A DNA stretch of 15,365 nt from Candidatus Sericytochromatia bacterium (GCA_014377495.1 JACMPN010000422.1:1-15365), one strand, 5' to 3'; shown: positions 1 through 7,627, counted from the first letter of the stretch. A program made the numbers and translations. The notes: generated from the letters alone by a model not told the origin.

Positions 1-1
1 C

Positions 2-533
2 GGGTCGTCTGAGAACAACTTGGTCAGACGAGCCCTCGTCGAACCTTGCTGCTTGTTCGCCAATAAGCCCTTAGAGACTATCTCAATCAACGACCGGTCG
101 CCTGGCACCGCACGGCTGCGCCAGGACTGCGTTACAGCTTCTCACCGGACTACCCGTACGCGTCGTCACTGTGCCTTGCCTGGCAGTGTCCTACGGCGCC
201 AGGCTCGGTCTCGTTGATTGAGATAGTCTCTTAGTCAGCAGCGACCTCGACACTACCTTCAGCAGTGACCGCGACGACCTGGCCAAGCGACAGGAACGTA
301 ACGACATTAAGAACAGTGTGGTAAGGTCCTTCGAAACGACAGAGGCTTGGCAGGATGCTGCCGACGAATTCATGACGGCCCGGATCCAGGCCCGATTGAT
401 CGACGATGTGGAACGCAACGGCCAGATCACGGAAGGTTCGGCCACCATGCCGACCGCATTCAACGAAGCCAGGACCTTTGCCCGGCCCCGGCGTGGCGAC
501 GCCTGGCGGCTTTTTGCCGCTCATCAGCAGTAG
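2..533 (+). pseudogene. Interrupted gene of unknown function (5' end outside window, split by MITE)
   Basis: I do not recognise this protein. Reading from base 2, a frame gives 24 codons ending ...FANKPL, where the Leu codon is the TTA at 71-73. After the inserted element the same TTA recurs at 231-233, and reading on from it gives 99 more codons to the TAG at 531-533. Removing the 157-bp element plus one TTA joins the two halves into one open frame of at least 123 codons, continuing ...KPLVSSDLDTTFSS. The joined protein is charged and probably alpha-helical in its second half (stretches DDLAKRQERND and DEFMTARIQARLIDDVERNG) and has no transmembrane segment. Codon use after the insertion is G/C-ending, like real genes nearby. 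As it stands, a ribosome entering from the left runs into the element and stops at 218-220, so the gene is probably broken. Translation of the 3' part from the GTG at 318 is possible but not supported by a clear ribosome site. Confidence 0.6.
74..230 (+). mobile_element. MITE-like element, copy A (157 bp, TTA target duplication)
   Basis: The ends form an inverted repeat: GAGACTATCTCAATCAACGA at the left is matched by its exact complement at the right, and weaker symmetry continues inward to about 38-40 bases (CCGGTCGCCTGGC against the complement of the right inner end). The element is flanked on both sides by TTA (71-73 and 231-233), which reads as a 3-base target-site duplication. It is too short to encode a transposase, so it is non-autonomous. 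A second copy lies inverted at 7785-7942; by eye the two differ at about seven positions plus one single-base gap. Inside are two hairpins, with arms CCTGGC/GCCAGG and GCCTGGC/GCCAGGC. A 3-base TNA/TWA duplication with GAG-type ends is seen in parts of the IS5 family (IS1031 group); assignment to that group is inference. Confidence 0.85.
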
Positions 534-591
534 ACCGTTTCCCTAACCCCCGGCGGATTCCCCCAGTCACCTGTGCCTGTGGGAGCCACCG

Positions 592-1392
592 ATGTCGGAT
601 CAGCAGCAGAGAGGTCCCCCGACGATGATGGCACTTTTGACCAGCCCGGATGCGTGGCTGAGCTTGCTCACCCTGACCGTCATGGAAATCGTCCTCGGTA
701 TCGACAATGTGCTGTTTATCTCAATCCTTTGCGAGCGGCTGCCCAAAGAGCAGCAGGCCAAAGCCCGCCAACTGGGCCTTGGCCTGGCCTTAGGCGCCCG
801 CATCGGACTGTTGTTCGCCATCACCTGGGTGATGAGCCTGACCCAGCCATTGCTGACCCTGTTCGGACACACGTTCACGGGTCGGCATTTTATCCTGCTG
901 GGTGGTGGGCTGTTCCTGCTCTACAAAGCCACAACCGAAATCCATGAAAAACTGGAAGGGTTGAACGATCTCCCCGGTGGGGACAAGGCCACGGGCAAGA
1001 CGGCATTCGGGGCCATCCTGGGGCAGATCCTGCTCCTAGACGTCGTCTTTTCGCTGGACTCCGTGATCACGGCCGTCGGCATGGCCGACGAGATCATCAT
1101 CATGGTGGTCGCCGTCGTCCTGGCGGTGGTGGTCATGCTTTGGGCGGCGGCACCGATCAGCCGGCTCGTCCACACGCATCCCACGCTGAAGATCCTGGCC
1201 CTGAGCTTCCTGGTCTTGATCGGTGTCGTCCTCATCGCCGAAGGCATGGGGCAGCACGTCAGCAAGGGGTACATCTACTTTTCGATGGCCTTTGCCGTCG
1301 GCGTCGAACTTCTGAACATGCGCTTTCGCAAGAAACAGCCGCCCGTACAATTGCACGAGCCCGCCTCCCAGATGGAGCCATCCGAAGGCTGA
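592..1392 (+). CDS. TerC-family integral membrane protein
   Basis: This 266-residue, multi-spanning inner-membrane protein belongs to the TerC/Alx family, which is linked to manganese or other metal-ion efflux and to tellurite resistance loci. The two family signatures are visible: MEIVLGIDNVLFI near residues 31-43 (Glu32, Asp38) and LDVVFSLDSVITAVGM near 149-164 (Asp150, Asp156). These acidic residues inside membrane helices are the ones thought to bind the metal. About seven hydrophobic segments can be picked out, and the C-terminus is short and polar. The chosen ATG has GGGAG six bases upstream (581-585). An ATG at 625 (residue 12) is also possible and would give a start closer to the family norm. 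The gene is transcribed towards the HAD gene and ends 33 bases from its stop, so the two converge. I see no functional tie to the lipid genes. Substrate cannot be told from sequence. Confidence 0.93.
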   Translation: MSDQQQRGPPTMMALLTSPDAWLSLLTLTVMEIVLGIDNVLFISILCERLPKEQQAKARQLGLGLALGARIGLLFAITWVMSLTQPLLTLFGHTFTGRHFILLGGGLFLLYKATTEIHEKLEGLNDLPGGDKATGKTAFGAILGQILLLDVVFSLDSVITAVGMADEIIIMVVAVVLAVVVMLWAAAPISRLVHTHPTLKILALSFLVLIGVVLIAEGMGQHVSKGYIYFSMAFAVGVELLNMRFRKKQPPVQLHEPASQMEPSEG

Positions 1393-1425
1393 CAGTCAGG
1401 CATCGAACGGGCGATTGGGGCCGGA

Positions 1426-2172
1426 TTACACGCTCTGCGGTGCAGTGGCGAGTTCCTGACCCAGTTGCCGGATGAGCGTCGCCAGATCGGCGTACGTGCC
1501 CAGCCAATCAGGCATGGTCACGCTGCGCACCCGACCCTGCTTCCGATTCATCGGTCGATCAACGAGAAACGTCTTGATCCCCAGCGACATCGCCGGCGTA
1601 TCCATCTGATAGTCGTTACCGACCATCAGGCACTGCTCCGCCGGACGATCGACCAGTTCCAGCAAATGCCTGTAGTAATCCACCGACGGCTTCAGTCGGC
1701 GCATGATCTGCTGGTGGGTGATGACGTCCCAACTGATGTCGCCCAAACCCGCCCAGTTTACCCGGTGCTGAATCATCGACAGCGGCACGGCCGGATTGGT
1801 GGCCAGGACCATGCGGAAACCCAGTTCCTTGCCCAGCAGGATCGCCTCCCGGGCGCCCGGAATGGGGCGGAACCGCCACTTCATCGCCGGAAAGTCGTGC
1901 TGCGAAAAAGCGAGAAACCGCTTGGCCACTTCGTCGTAAGGGATGCCGGTGCGGCGGGCAAACTCGGTGATGACGACTTCAAAGTTCGTCCGGTCCGAGG
2001 TGTGGCGCTTCATCAGCCGGGTGGCTCCGAGGGCAGCCCGTAAGGTCACCGCCGGCGCCGTCAGGCCCCGAAATCGCCGCATCAGCAACAGGGCAAACTG
2101 CGGCGAGGACCCGGGATGGAATTGATCGACCAGCGTGCCGTCCAAGTCGAACATCAGGGTGTCGATGGTCAT
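1426..2172 (-). CDS. HAD-superfamily hydrolase (phosphatase-like)
   Basis: A 248-residue haloacid-dehalogenase-type hydrolase, probably a cytoplasmic phosphatase. Motif I is FDLDGTLVD at residues 8-16, with nucleophile Asp9 and acid/base Asp11. Motif II is the VLATNP stretch, motif III supplies the lysine in LKPSVDYY, and motif IV is GNDYQMD with Asp187 and Asp191 for Mg2+ binding. A helical cap lies between motifs I and II, as in the phosphoglycolate phosphatase-like subgroup. The ATG sits 3 bases after the stop of the diiron-protein gene, so it is the last gene of the FAAL1-ACP1-diiron block and is likely co-transcribed and translationally coupled. The substrate is unknown. Its position hints at a role in the same pathway, for example clearing a phosphorylated intermediate, but a passenger housekeeping phosphatase is equally possible. 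Confidence 0.9.
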   Translation of the reverse strand: MTIDTLMFDLDGTLVDQFHPGSSPQFALLLMRRFRGLTAPAVTLRAALGATRLMKRHTSDRTNFEVVITEFARRTGIPYDEVAKRFLAFSQHDFPAMKWRFRPIPGAREAILLGKELGFRMVLATNPAVPLSMIQHRVNWAGLGDISWDVITHQQIMRRLKPSVDYYRHLLELVDRPAEQCLMVGNDYQMDTPAMSLGIKTFLVDRPMNRKQGRVRSVTMPDWLGTYADLATLIRQLGQELATAPQSV

Positions 2173-2175
2173 CGC

Positions 2176-2988
2176 TTAGTCCTGCCCGTGGATGATGCGG
2201 AGCAATTCGGCAAAGACCGTGGCGTTGTCCTTGTTCATGGCATTGACGTCGAGGCCGATCGACTCCATGTGCCGCTGCAGGCCGGGTTTCCACCAGGCTT
2301 TCCGGTCCATGTCGGCGATGACGAGCTTGACGATGCCGATCAGCAACGCCCGCTCGCCCGGCTTGGGTGGCTGACGCTCGATCAGGGCCCGGCAGGTCAT
2401 CCCGACCCCGGCGACGTGGCGGGCCTCGTCCTGCCGGATGGACCGCAGCAGCTTGTTCATGACGGGCATGCGTTTGCCGGCAGTGCACTGGATCAGCCGG
2501 TTCATATACAGGGTGCCGGCAGCCCGTTCAAAGGTGAGCAGGGGCAACAGGACCCGTAACGGCTTGCGGGCGCCGGTCCGGGCCAGAGGCTTGAGGATGC
2601 CGTCGTAAAGGATGCGGTGGGCGAGCTTGGGGGCGCCATCGGTCGCCTTGTAGTGGCGATGCAGATAGGCTGTGAACAGGTCACGGTGCCGCAACTCATC
2701 GTCGCCCTGCGTCTTGAAGAAACGCCGCACCGACTCGTCGTCCAGACCGACATGGACCAATCCGTCCAACATCGGGCCGATCGCCCATTGCTCCAAGCCT
2801 TCGCCGTGGATCGCTCCAATCAGGATCCGCCGCCAGGCCGGCCGCTGGGACTCGGGGATCTCATCCACGCCTGGCGGTAGGTCGACGGCCTTGGCCGCCG
2901 CAGACTCGCCTTGCTTGGCCAGCTTGGATAACGTTCCATTCAGCCTCGGCAACACTGCAACAGCCATCGCTTTGTCCTCTTCCGTCAT
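2176..2988 (-). CDS. Ferritin-like diiron protein, possible oxygenase or desaturase
   Basis: A 270-residue, all-helical protein with the full set of carboxylate-bridged diiron ligands: a Glu in GEGLEQW (Glu63 or Glu66), E98-x-x-H101 (in DDELRH), Glu154 (in TFERAAG) and E188-x-x-H191 (in QDEARH). This E...ExxH...E...ExxH pattern defines ferritin-like diiron enzymes such as acyl-ACP desaturases, aldehyde-deformylating oxygenase and AurF-type N-oxygenases; the sequence does not clearly fall in any one of them. Soluble, no signal peptide. It lies between ACP1 (81 bases upstream) and the HAD gene (3 bases downstream), so an ACP-bound acyl chain, the aldehyde, or the amine made from it are plausible substrates. 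The ATG at 2988 has no good ribosome site. The ATG at 2967 (residue 8) has AGAGGA seven bases upstream and may be the true start. Function beyond diiron chemistry is inference. Confidence 0.82.
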   Translation of the reverse strand: MTEEDKAMAVAVLPRLNGTLSKLAKQGESAAAKAVDLPPGVDEIPESQRPAWRRILIGAIHGEGLEQWAIGPMLDGLVHVGLDDESVRRFFKTQGDDELRHRDLFTAYLHRHYKATDGAPKLAHRILYDGILKPLARTGARKPLRVLLPLLTFERAAGTLYMNRLIQCTAGKRMPVMNKLLRSIRQDEARHVAGVGMTCRALIERQPPKPGERALLIGIVKLVIADMDRKAWWKPGLQRHMESIGLDVNAMNKDNATVFAELLRIIHGQD

Positions 2989-3069
2989 CCGTTTTTCGCC
3001 GCCGACTCAGTCTATCAATCAACCTGCGCCCTGCGGGCCGGTTCTGCCGCCGATTCAACCAGGCTGGGC

Positions 3070-3357
3070 TTACGGCGTGACCGGCACGTGGGCCAGGATG
3101 AACGCTTTCAACGAGCCGATCGTGTAAGCCTGATCGTCCCGATCCTCTTCGGCCAATGCCCAGTCGGCCAGTGAAAACCGGAAGGCATAGGCCGTTTCCA
3201 ACTGTCGGGCCACCTGCATCATCTGAAAGGAATCGAGCCCCAGATCATCCGACAACGACAGCTCCGGCCGCATCGCCTCGGCGGCGAGCCCGAGCGGCTG
3301 CAACGCTTTGGTCAGGCAGGTGACGATGCCGTCTTCAGTCCAATCGATCTCAGACAT
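3070..3357 (-). CDS. Acyl carrier protein 1
   Basis: A 95-residue free-standing acyl carrier protein. The phosphopantetheine attachment site is DDLGLDSFQMM, with Ser43 as the modified residue. It is acidic and predicted as a small helical bundle; after the conserved helix II it carries a somewhat long loop (LAEEDRDDQAY) before the last helix. Its first eight bases (ATGTCTGA) overlap the last codons and stop of FAAL1, a layout that normally means translational coupling and 1:1 supply of the two proteins. The likely job is to receive the fatty acyl group from the adjacent FAAL1 and present it to the oxoamine synthase or the diiron enzyme. The downstream diiron gene begins 81 bases later on the same strand. 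The general fatty-acid-synthesis AcpP is unlikely, given the ligase partner and divergent sequence. Confidence 0.92.
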   Translation of the reverse strand: MSEIDWTEDGIVTCLTKALQPLGLAAEAMRPELSLSDDLGLDSFQMMQVARQLETAYAFRFSLADWALAEEDRDDQAYTIGSLKAFILAHVPVTP

Positions 3358-5167
3358 GTTCCGACGTCCGGGTGCGGTCGTTCACCTTGATGAACCGCTG
3401 CACAAGTGCCTGGCCCACCAATTTCGTCTTGTTCAGCAAGGTCGGCTCTGCAGGCGCCTGCCAATTGCCGGTCAGCCAGAATTCACGGCTGCGGCTGCGT
3501 TGCAGCTTGCCACTCGAGGTCTTGGGGATCGTCCCGGGGGCCACGAGCCGAACGTGATCCGGGTGCATGCCCAACGCCAGGTGGACGGCATTGGCGATCA
3601 GCTTGGCCATCGCCTCATGCTCCTCTGCCGGCTGACGGGTCTCCGCCACGACGACCACTGCTTCGGTCCCGGTTTCCGGGTCGGGTACCCCAAAAGCGAC
3701 GACACAGCCTTTGCGTACGCCGCCGATCTGCTCGGCGACCAGTTCCAGATCCTGCGGGACGTACTTTTTGCCGCCCTTGATGATCACGTCCTTGATGCGG
3801 CCGACGATGTACAGCTCACCGTCCGCCACATAACCCAAGTCGCCCGTGCGTAGCCAGGCCTCATCGAAGGCTTTGGCGGTCGCTTCGGGGTTTTTCAGGT
3901 ACCCCCGCATGACGGATGGCCCCTGCAGTTGGATCTCGCCCACGTGGCGTTCTGCCAGCACCTGGCTTCCAGGACCGACGATGCGCACCGAAAAGCCCGG
4001 CAGTGCCTGACCGACGGATGCCAGCAGCGTCGCCGTCTTGTCTGGTGCGGCCTCGCTCGCCACAAAGGGCACGGCCAGTCCATCAGCGGCCAAGGCGGCT
4101 GGATCGATGGCGTCGTACCGAGGGCCCCGATCCAAAATCGGAAACACCGCTGCCAAGGCGACTTCGGCCAAGCCGTAAACGGGGGTCAATGCCTCTTGGC
4201 GGAAACCATAAGGGGCAAACCGGGCATGGAACGCCGCCAGGGTGCCGGGGACGACCGGCTCGGCGCCGCTCAGGGCCAGGCGCCAGCAGCTCAGGTCCAG
4301 GCCTGCCAGCTCCACGTCCGACAAGCGTGTCGCCAACATCTGATAGGCGAAGTTCGGGGCCGTCGAAATGGTCGCCCGGTAGTTGTGGATCGCCCATAGC
4401 CAGCGTTTGGGGTCGAAGAGGAAACTCTGCGGCGACAGCAGGACCATCGTCCCGCTACAGCACAGGGGCATCAGCAGGCCGCCGATGAGCCCCATGTCGT
4501 GGTAGAGCGGCAGCCAGGAGCAGCCGATCTCGTGCTCGCTGGGACCGATCGTGGACATAACGCTGAGGACGTTTTCCAACAAATTGCGGTGGGTGAGCAT
4601 GACGCCCCGGGGCGTGCCGGTGCTGCCTGACGAAAACTGGACGAGGGCCAGATCGTCCCCGTGGACTTCCGGCATCTGCCAGCCGGTCAGATCGGCCTGC
4701 AGGGCGCCAGGTTCGACGGTCTGACAGGCGAGCCCTGCTTTGAAGGCGGCCGCTTCGACGACGATGCGCGCTTTGGGGAACGTGACGATCAGGGCCGGAT
4801 CGGCGATGCGCATCAGCTTCGCCAGCCGCTCCTGGTAGTCGGTGATCCCTTTGGAGCGCAACGGCGGGTAGCAGGGCACGACCACGGCGCCGGCCATGAT
4901 GATCCCGAAAAAGAGCTCCAGGAAATCCCGGCCCGTGGGCAAGACGACGAGAACCCGGTCTCCCCGGCGCACGCCCCGGCTGTGCAGGGCGGCAGCGACC
5001 CGGGTGGCCCCGTGATCCATGTCGCCATACGTGATCGGGACGTCGTGCAACCCGTCCTCGAGGAGGTGGATGAACACACGGTCCGGGTGGAGGTCGGCCT
5101 TGGTTTTCAGGACGGCGCCGTATGAGCCACCGTGTTGGCGCCAAGCATCAGCGTGGTATGTGTTCAT
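3350..5167 (-). CDS. Fatty acyl-AMP ligase 1 (FAAL-type adenylating enzyme)
   Basis: A 605-residue member of the ANL adenylation superfamily. It would activate a fatty acid with ATP and pass it to a carrier protein. Motifs in order: the P-loop-like FSSGSTGTPRGVMLTH near 177-192, HDMGLIGGLL, APNFAY, YGLAE near 330, RTGDLGY near 439, VGRIKDVIIKGGKKY, and the catalytic lysine in PKTSSGKLQR (Lys554). The HDMGLIG, RW.WAI and APNFAY stretches are characteristic of FAALs rather than acyl-CoA ligases. Its GGKKYVPQDLE differs from the GRNHYPQDIE of FAAL2, so the two are not recent duplicates. An in-frame TGA lies 15 bases upstream of the ATG, which fixes the start region; GAGG sits unusually close to it. 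The 3' end overlaps ACP1. Divergent transcription from the oxoamine synthase gene suggests shared control. Acyl-chain specificity cannot be read. Confidence 0.92.
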   Translation of the reverse strand: MNTYHADAWRQHGGSYGAVLKTKADLHPDRVFIHLLEDGLHDVPITYGDMDHGATRVAAALHSRGVRRGDRVLVVLPTGRDFLELFFGIIMAGAVVVPCYPPLRSKGITDYQERLAKLMRIADPALIVTFPKARIVVEAAAFKAGLACQTVEPGALQADLTGWQMPEVHGDDLALVQFSSGSTGTPRGVMLTHRNLLENVLSVMSTIGPSEHEIGCSWLPLYHDMGLIGGLLMPLCCSGTMVLLSPQSFLFDPKRWLWAIHNYRATISTAPNFAYQMLATRLSDVELAGLDLSCWRLALSGAEPVVPGTLAAFHARFAPYGFRQEALTPVYGLAEVALAAVFPILDRGPRYDAIDPAALAADGLAVPFVASEAAPDKTATLLASVGQALPGFSVRIVGPGSQVLAERHVGEIQLQGPSVMRGYLKNPEATAKAFDEAWLRTGDLGYVADGELYIVGRIKDVIIKGGKKYVPQDLELVAEQIGGVRKGCVVAFGVPDPETGTEAVVVVAETRQPAEEHEAMAKLIANAVHLALGMHPDHVRLVAPGTIPKTSSGKLQRSRSREFWLTGNWQAPAEPTLLNKTKLVGQALVQRFIKVNDRTRTSEHV

Positions 5168-5369
5168 GTCCTCGGTCGATCAGCATGACATGGCGCTATG
5201 ACGCCAAGGGGCTGAGTAATAGCCCATGCCTGCGTCGGCAATCACGTTGTACCCCGGTTCTCGTTTAGCATAACCCGATCCGGCGGTCCGTGACTGTCGC
5301 TGGATCAGGCCGGCAGCCCATAACCAGCTACAGTCAGGTGTTACAGTGTGGCTGAAGGGAAGCCTGCCC
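5168..5369 (+). promoter_or_regulatory. Divergent intergenic region between FAAL1 and the oxoamine synthase
   Basis: About 200 bases separate two genes reading outward, so promoters for both must lie here or within the gene ends. Two signals are visible, both weak. An inverted repeat TGGCG-ctatga-CGCCA at 5191-5206 lies just upstream of FAAL1 and could be an operator. A poor sigma70-like pair reads rightward, TTGTAC (5247-5252) and CATAAC (5269-5274), 16 bases apart. The ribosome site AAGGGA(AG) at 5355-5362 belongs to the oxoamine synthase and supports its GTG start at 5370. I see no gene in this stretch. Confidence 0.4.
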
Positions 5370-6659
5370 GTGATCGAGCCCAACGCCCAACCCGCCACCC
5401 ACAGCGAAAACTTTTCCCTGCGTGATTTCCTGCCCTTGCCCAATCAGGGGTTCCACGAGCAGGTCGAGGCGTTTTCACAGACGTACCGGCAATTGGCCGA
5501 GGACGGTGCCGCCCTCTACATGCGGGAAATCCTTGGCCCGGCCGATGCGACCGTGACGATCCGGGACCGGCAGACGGGCGCAACCCGAGACATGCTCATG
5601 CTGGGATCGAACAACTATCTGGGTTTTGCGAACCATCCGGCGATCAAGCAGGCCGTCAAAGACTGCATCGATACCTACGGCGTCGGCTGCGGCGGCCCCC
5701 CGTTGCTCAACGGCACCACCCAACTGCACCGGCAGCTGGAAGCACGGCTGGCTGCGCTCAAGGGGGCCGAAGACGCTCTGATCTATTCCTCAGGGTTCCT
5801 GACCAACGTCGGTTGGGTGACGGCGCTGATGCGCCCTCAAGACATCCTGATTTACGACGAATACAGCCATGCCAGCCTGTTTGATGCCCTCAAGCTGGCC
5901 CGCTGCAAATCGCAGTTCTTTGCCCACAACGACATGGCCCAGTTGGCGGCGATCCTGAAAGCCACGCGAGAGCGGGCGCCGCTGGCGAATATCGTCGTCT
6001 CGGTCGAAGGCGTTTACTCCATGGACGGCGATCTGGCCCCGTTGCCGGAGATCCGGGCGCTCTGCACAGCCCACGGTGCTTGGCTGAACGTCGATGATGC
6101 CCACGGGACGGGCGTCATGGGGCATCTCGGGGCCGGCACGGCCAATCATCTGGGCCTGGCGCACGGGGCCGTCGACCTGGCCATGGGCACGTTCAGCAAG
6201 ACCTTTGGGACGGTCGGCGGCTTCATCGCCGGTAGTCAGGCCCTGATCGACTACCTGCGGTTCTTCTCCCGGACCTACATGTTCTCAGCGTCCCTGCCCC
6301 ATACCGTCATCGCCACCGTGGTGGCGGGCCTCGACGTCATGCGGGACGAGCCCTGGAGACAGGTCCGCCTGCACGAAAATGCGACCTATGTCGCTGCCGG
6401 CCTGCGGCGCATCGGGCTGGACATCCACTACGAGTCGGCGATTTTACCGATCATCGTGCCGGAGTCCGTCGATCTGCGTACCTTGGCCCGGCGGTTGCAC
6501 GAAGAAGGGCTCTTTTGCAATGCGATCGAAGCCCCGGCCGTCCCGCCAGACAAGCAGCGACTGCGCTTGAGTATCATGGCGACCCATACACGGGCCCAAT
6601 TGGATCAGGCCCTGGCCATCATCGAACGGGTCGGCAAAGAAGTCGCTCTGATACCCTGA
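5370..6659 (+). CDS. Alpha-oxoamine synthase (serine palmitoyltransferase / KAPA synthase-like)
   Basis: A PLP-dependent fold-type I enzyme of 429 residues that would condense an acyl thioester with an amino acid, losing CO2, to give a 2-aminoketone. PLP lysine is Lys277 in MGTFSKTFG; the cofactor Asp lies in DDAHGTG (Asp243). The substrate-side motif reads GCGGPPLLNGT; the LNGT half matches serine palmitoyltransferases, while GPP replaces their usual GSR. Soluble. The GTG at 5370 is preferred because AAGGGA lies about seven bases upstream; an upstream in-frame GTG at 5346 would add eight residues but lacks a ribosome site. It is divergent from FAAL1/ACP1, which could feed it acyl-ACP, as proposed for bacterial sphingolipid loci where SPT, an ACP and an acyl-ACP synthetase cluster. 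BioF is less likely because no other biotin genes are nearby. The amino-acid partner is unknown. Confidence 0.9.
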   Translation: MIEPNAQPATHSENFSLRDFLPLPNQGFHEQVEAFSQTYRQLAEDGAALYMREILGPADATVTIRDRQTGATRDMLMLGSNNYLGFANHPAIKQAVKDCIDTYGVGCGGPPLLNGTTQLHRQLEARLAALKGAEDALIYSSGFLTNVGWVTALMRPQDILIYDEYSHASLFDALKLARCKSQFFAHNDMAQLAAILKATRERAPLANIVVSVEGVYSMDGDLAPLPEIRALCTAHGAWLNVDDAHGTGVMGHLGAGTANHLGLAHGAVDLAMGTFSKTFGTVGGFIAGSQALIDYLRFFSRTYMFSASLPHTVIATVVAGLDVMRDEPWRQVRLHENATYVAAGLRRIGLDIHYESAILPIIVPESVDLRTLARRLHEEGLFCNAIEAPAVPPDKQRLRLSIMATHTRAQLDQALAIIERVGKEVALIP

Positions 6660-6760
6660 AACCTGCGTCCGGCGGTCAGGCAAAACGCCATGGGGTCGTT
6701 ACCGTCAGCCGAGCCATTGGTCCAGCGATAACCGCCTCTGAAATCGGGAGACGGACTGAG

Positions 6761-6958
6761 ATGTGGGTGCAGGATTTACTGGCGGGCGTTTCAATGACGG
6801 CCCATCTGCACTTCCAGGTGTCGACTAAGCCGGATGGATTTCGTGAGCTGGAAGTGCTCTCCCAGTGCCGGGGCTACAAGGCCTGTGGCCAGTTCGTCAC
6901 CACAGGCGAACCCGTCCAGGGCCCGTTCATCCGTCATGCCCGTGCGTCCAAGCCCTAG
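6761..6958 (+). CDS. Small hypothetical protein (65 residues), uncertain
   Basis: An ATG-started frame of 65 codons, beginning MWVQDLLAGVSMTAHLHFQV, lies in the 347-base gap between the convergent oxoamine synthase and rsmD-like genes. GGGAG lies about ten bases upstream. Two cysteines (in SQCRGYKACGQF) are spaced six apart; no domain, signal peptide or membrane helix is recognisable. Codon use is moderately G/C-ending. A perfect hairpin overlaps it (6881-6907), which argues either for a structured transcript end or for chance. I do not recognise the protein and it may not be a gene. The rest of the gap (6660-6760 and 6959-7006) shows nothing I can support, including no clear rho-independent terminator. 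Confidence 0.35.
   Translation: MWVQDLLAGVSMTAHLHFQVSTKPDGFRELEVLSQCRGYKACGQFVTTGEPVQGPFIRHARASKP
6881..6907 (+). repeat. Perfect 8-bp inverted repeat (hairpin) between convergent genes
   Basis: GCCTGTGG at 6881-6888 and CCACAGGC at 6900-6907 are exact complements separated by 11 bases. There is no following T-tract on either strand, so it is not a standard rho-independent terminator. Its place between two converging genes would suit a transcript-end structure, but it also lies inside the possible small ORF. Confidence 0.45.
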
Positions 6959-7006
6959 CCTGCATGTGCCGCCCGGGACATCCGGTCATTGGCCGAAGGC
7001 CCTTGG

Positions 7007-7627
7007 CTAGTCCTGTTCCGGCTCGGCCTCACCGTCTTGCGGCTCGGCCTCATCGTCGGGGACGGCCGTATGGTCGCCCTGAATGGGGTAAAAACTGGAA
7101 TGCGTGTCGCCGTAATCCGCCGTGCGAATCCGCTGCCAATCGCCCACGACGGCCTGCGGCAGATCCTCCTTGCGGTGCTCGGCGATGATCAGCCCGTCAG
7201 GCCGCACCAGGTTCCGCTCCGTGAGCCAGCGCAGGGTATCCCGGTAATTGTCGGTGCCCCAGGGCGGATCGAAAAACGCAATGTCGAAGGGTTCGGCCTG
7301 GTATTGCGAGAGCAGCTTGAGGACTTCGCCGCACCATAGGAATGTCTGCTCCCCAAAGCCGAGCTTGGCAACGTTCGTCGTGATCATCCGGCAGGCGTCC
7401 CGGTGACGTTCGGCAAACACGACGTAGTCGGCACCCCGACTCAAAGCTTCCAGGCCGATCGTGCCGTTGCCGGCATAGAGATCGAGCCAGCGACTGCCTG
7501 CCATCCGGGGCCGGAGGATGTCGAACAGTCCGGACCGGGATTTGGCCGAGGTTGGCCGTGTATCGGGGCCTTTGCGGGCGAGGATTTCCCGACCACGGGC
7601 CGTCCCGCCGCTAATTCTTAAACCCAT
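7007..7627 (-). CDS. rsmD: RsmD-family 16S rRNA (guanine-N2) methyltransferase
   Basis: A 206-residue SAM-dependent methyltransferase of the RsmD family, which methylates the N2 of G966 in 16S rRNA within the 30S subunit. Family marks in order: the N-terminal RISGGTARGR (residues 4-13), RPTSAKSRSGLFDIL (24-38, the RPT..vREalF equivalent), the SAM-binding LDLYAGNGTIGLEALSRGA (48-66) and the catalytic DPPW (120-123), where most members have DPPY or DPPF. The frame stays open for 34 codons upstream, but MGLRISGG at 7627 is the normal family start, so I used it. The C-terminus carries an acidic tail (DDEAEPQDGEAEPEQD) not typical of the family. It lies downstream of the MITE and ACP2 on the same strand, separated by about 315 bases from ACP2, and is probably a housekeeping gene unrelated to the lipid pathway. 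Confidence 0.92.
   Translation of the reverse strand: MGLRISGGTARGREILARKGPDTRPTSAKSRSGLFDILRPRMAGSRWLDLYAGNGTIGLEALSRGADYVVFAERHRDACRMITTNVAKLGFGEQTFLWCGEVLKLLSQYQAEPFDIAFFDPPWGTDNYRDTLRWLTERNLVRPDGLIIAEHRKEDLPQAVVGDWQRIRTADYGDTHSSFYPIQGDHTAVPDDEAEPQDGEAEPEQD

Noticed and set aside
505..520. GCGGC-TTTTT-GCCGC hairpin near the end of the interrupted gene as a terminator
   Set aside because: The T run is in the loop and no T-tract follows the stem, so it does not look like a rho-independent terminator.
191..524. Minus-strand open frames around the left MITE
   Set aside because: They overlap the frame that is restored by removing the element, and one runs into the element itself. The plus-strand frame has the better codon use and the junction test.
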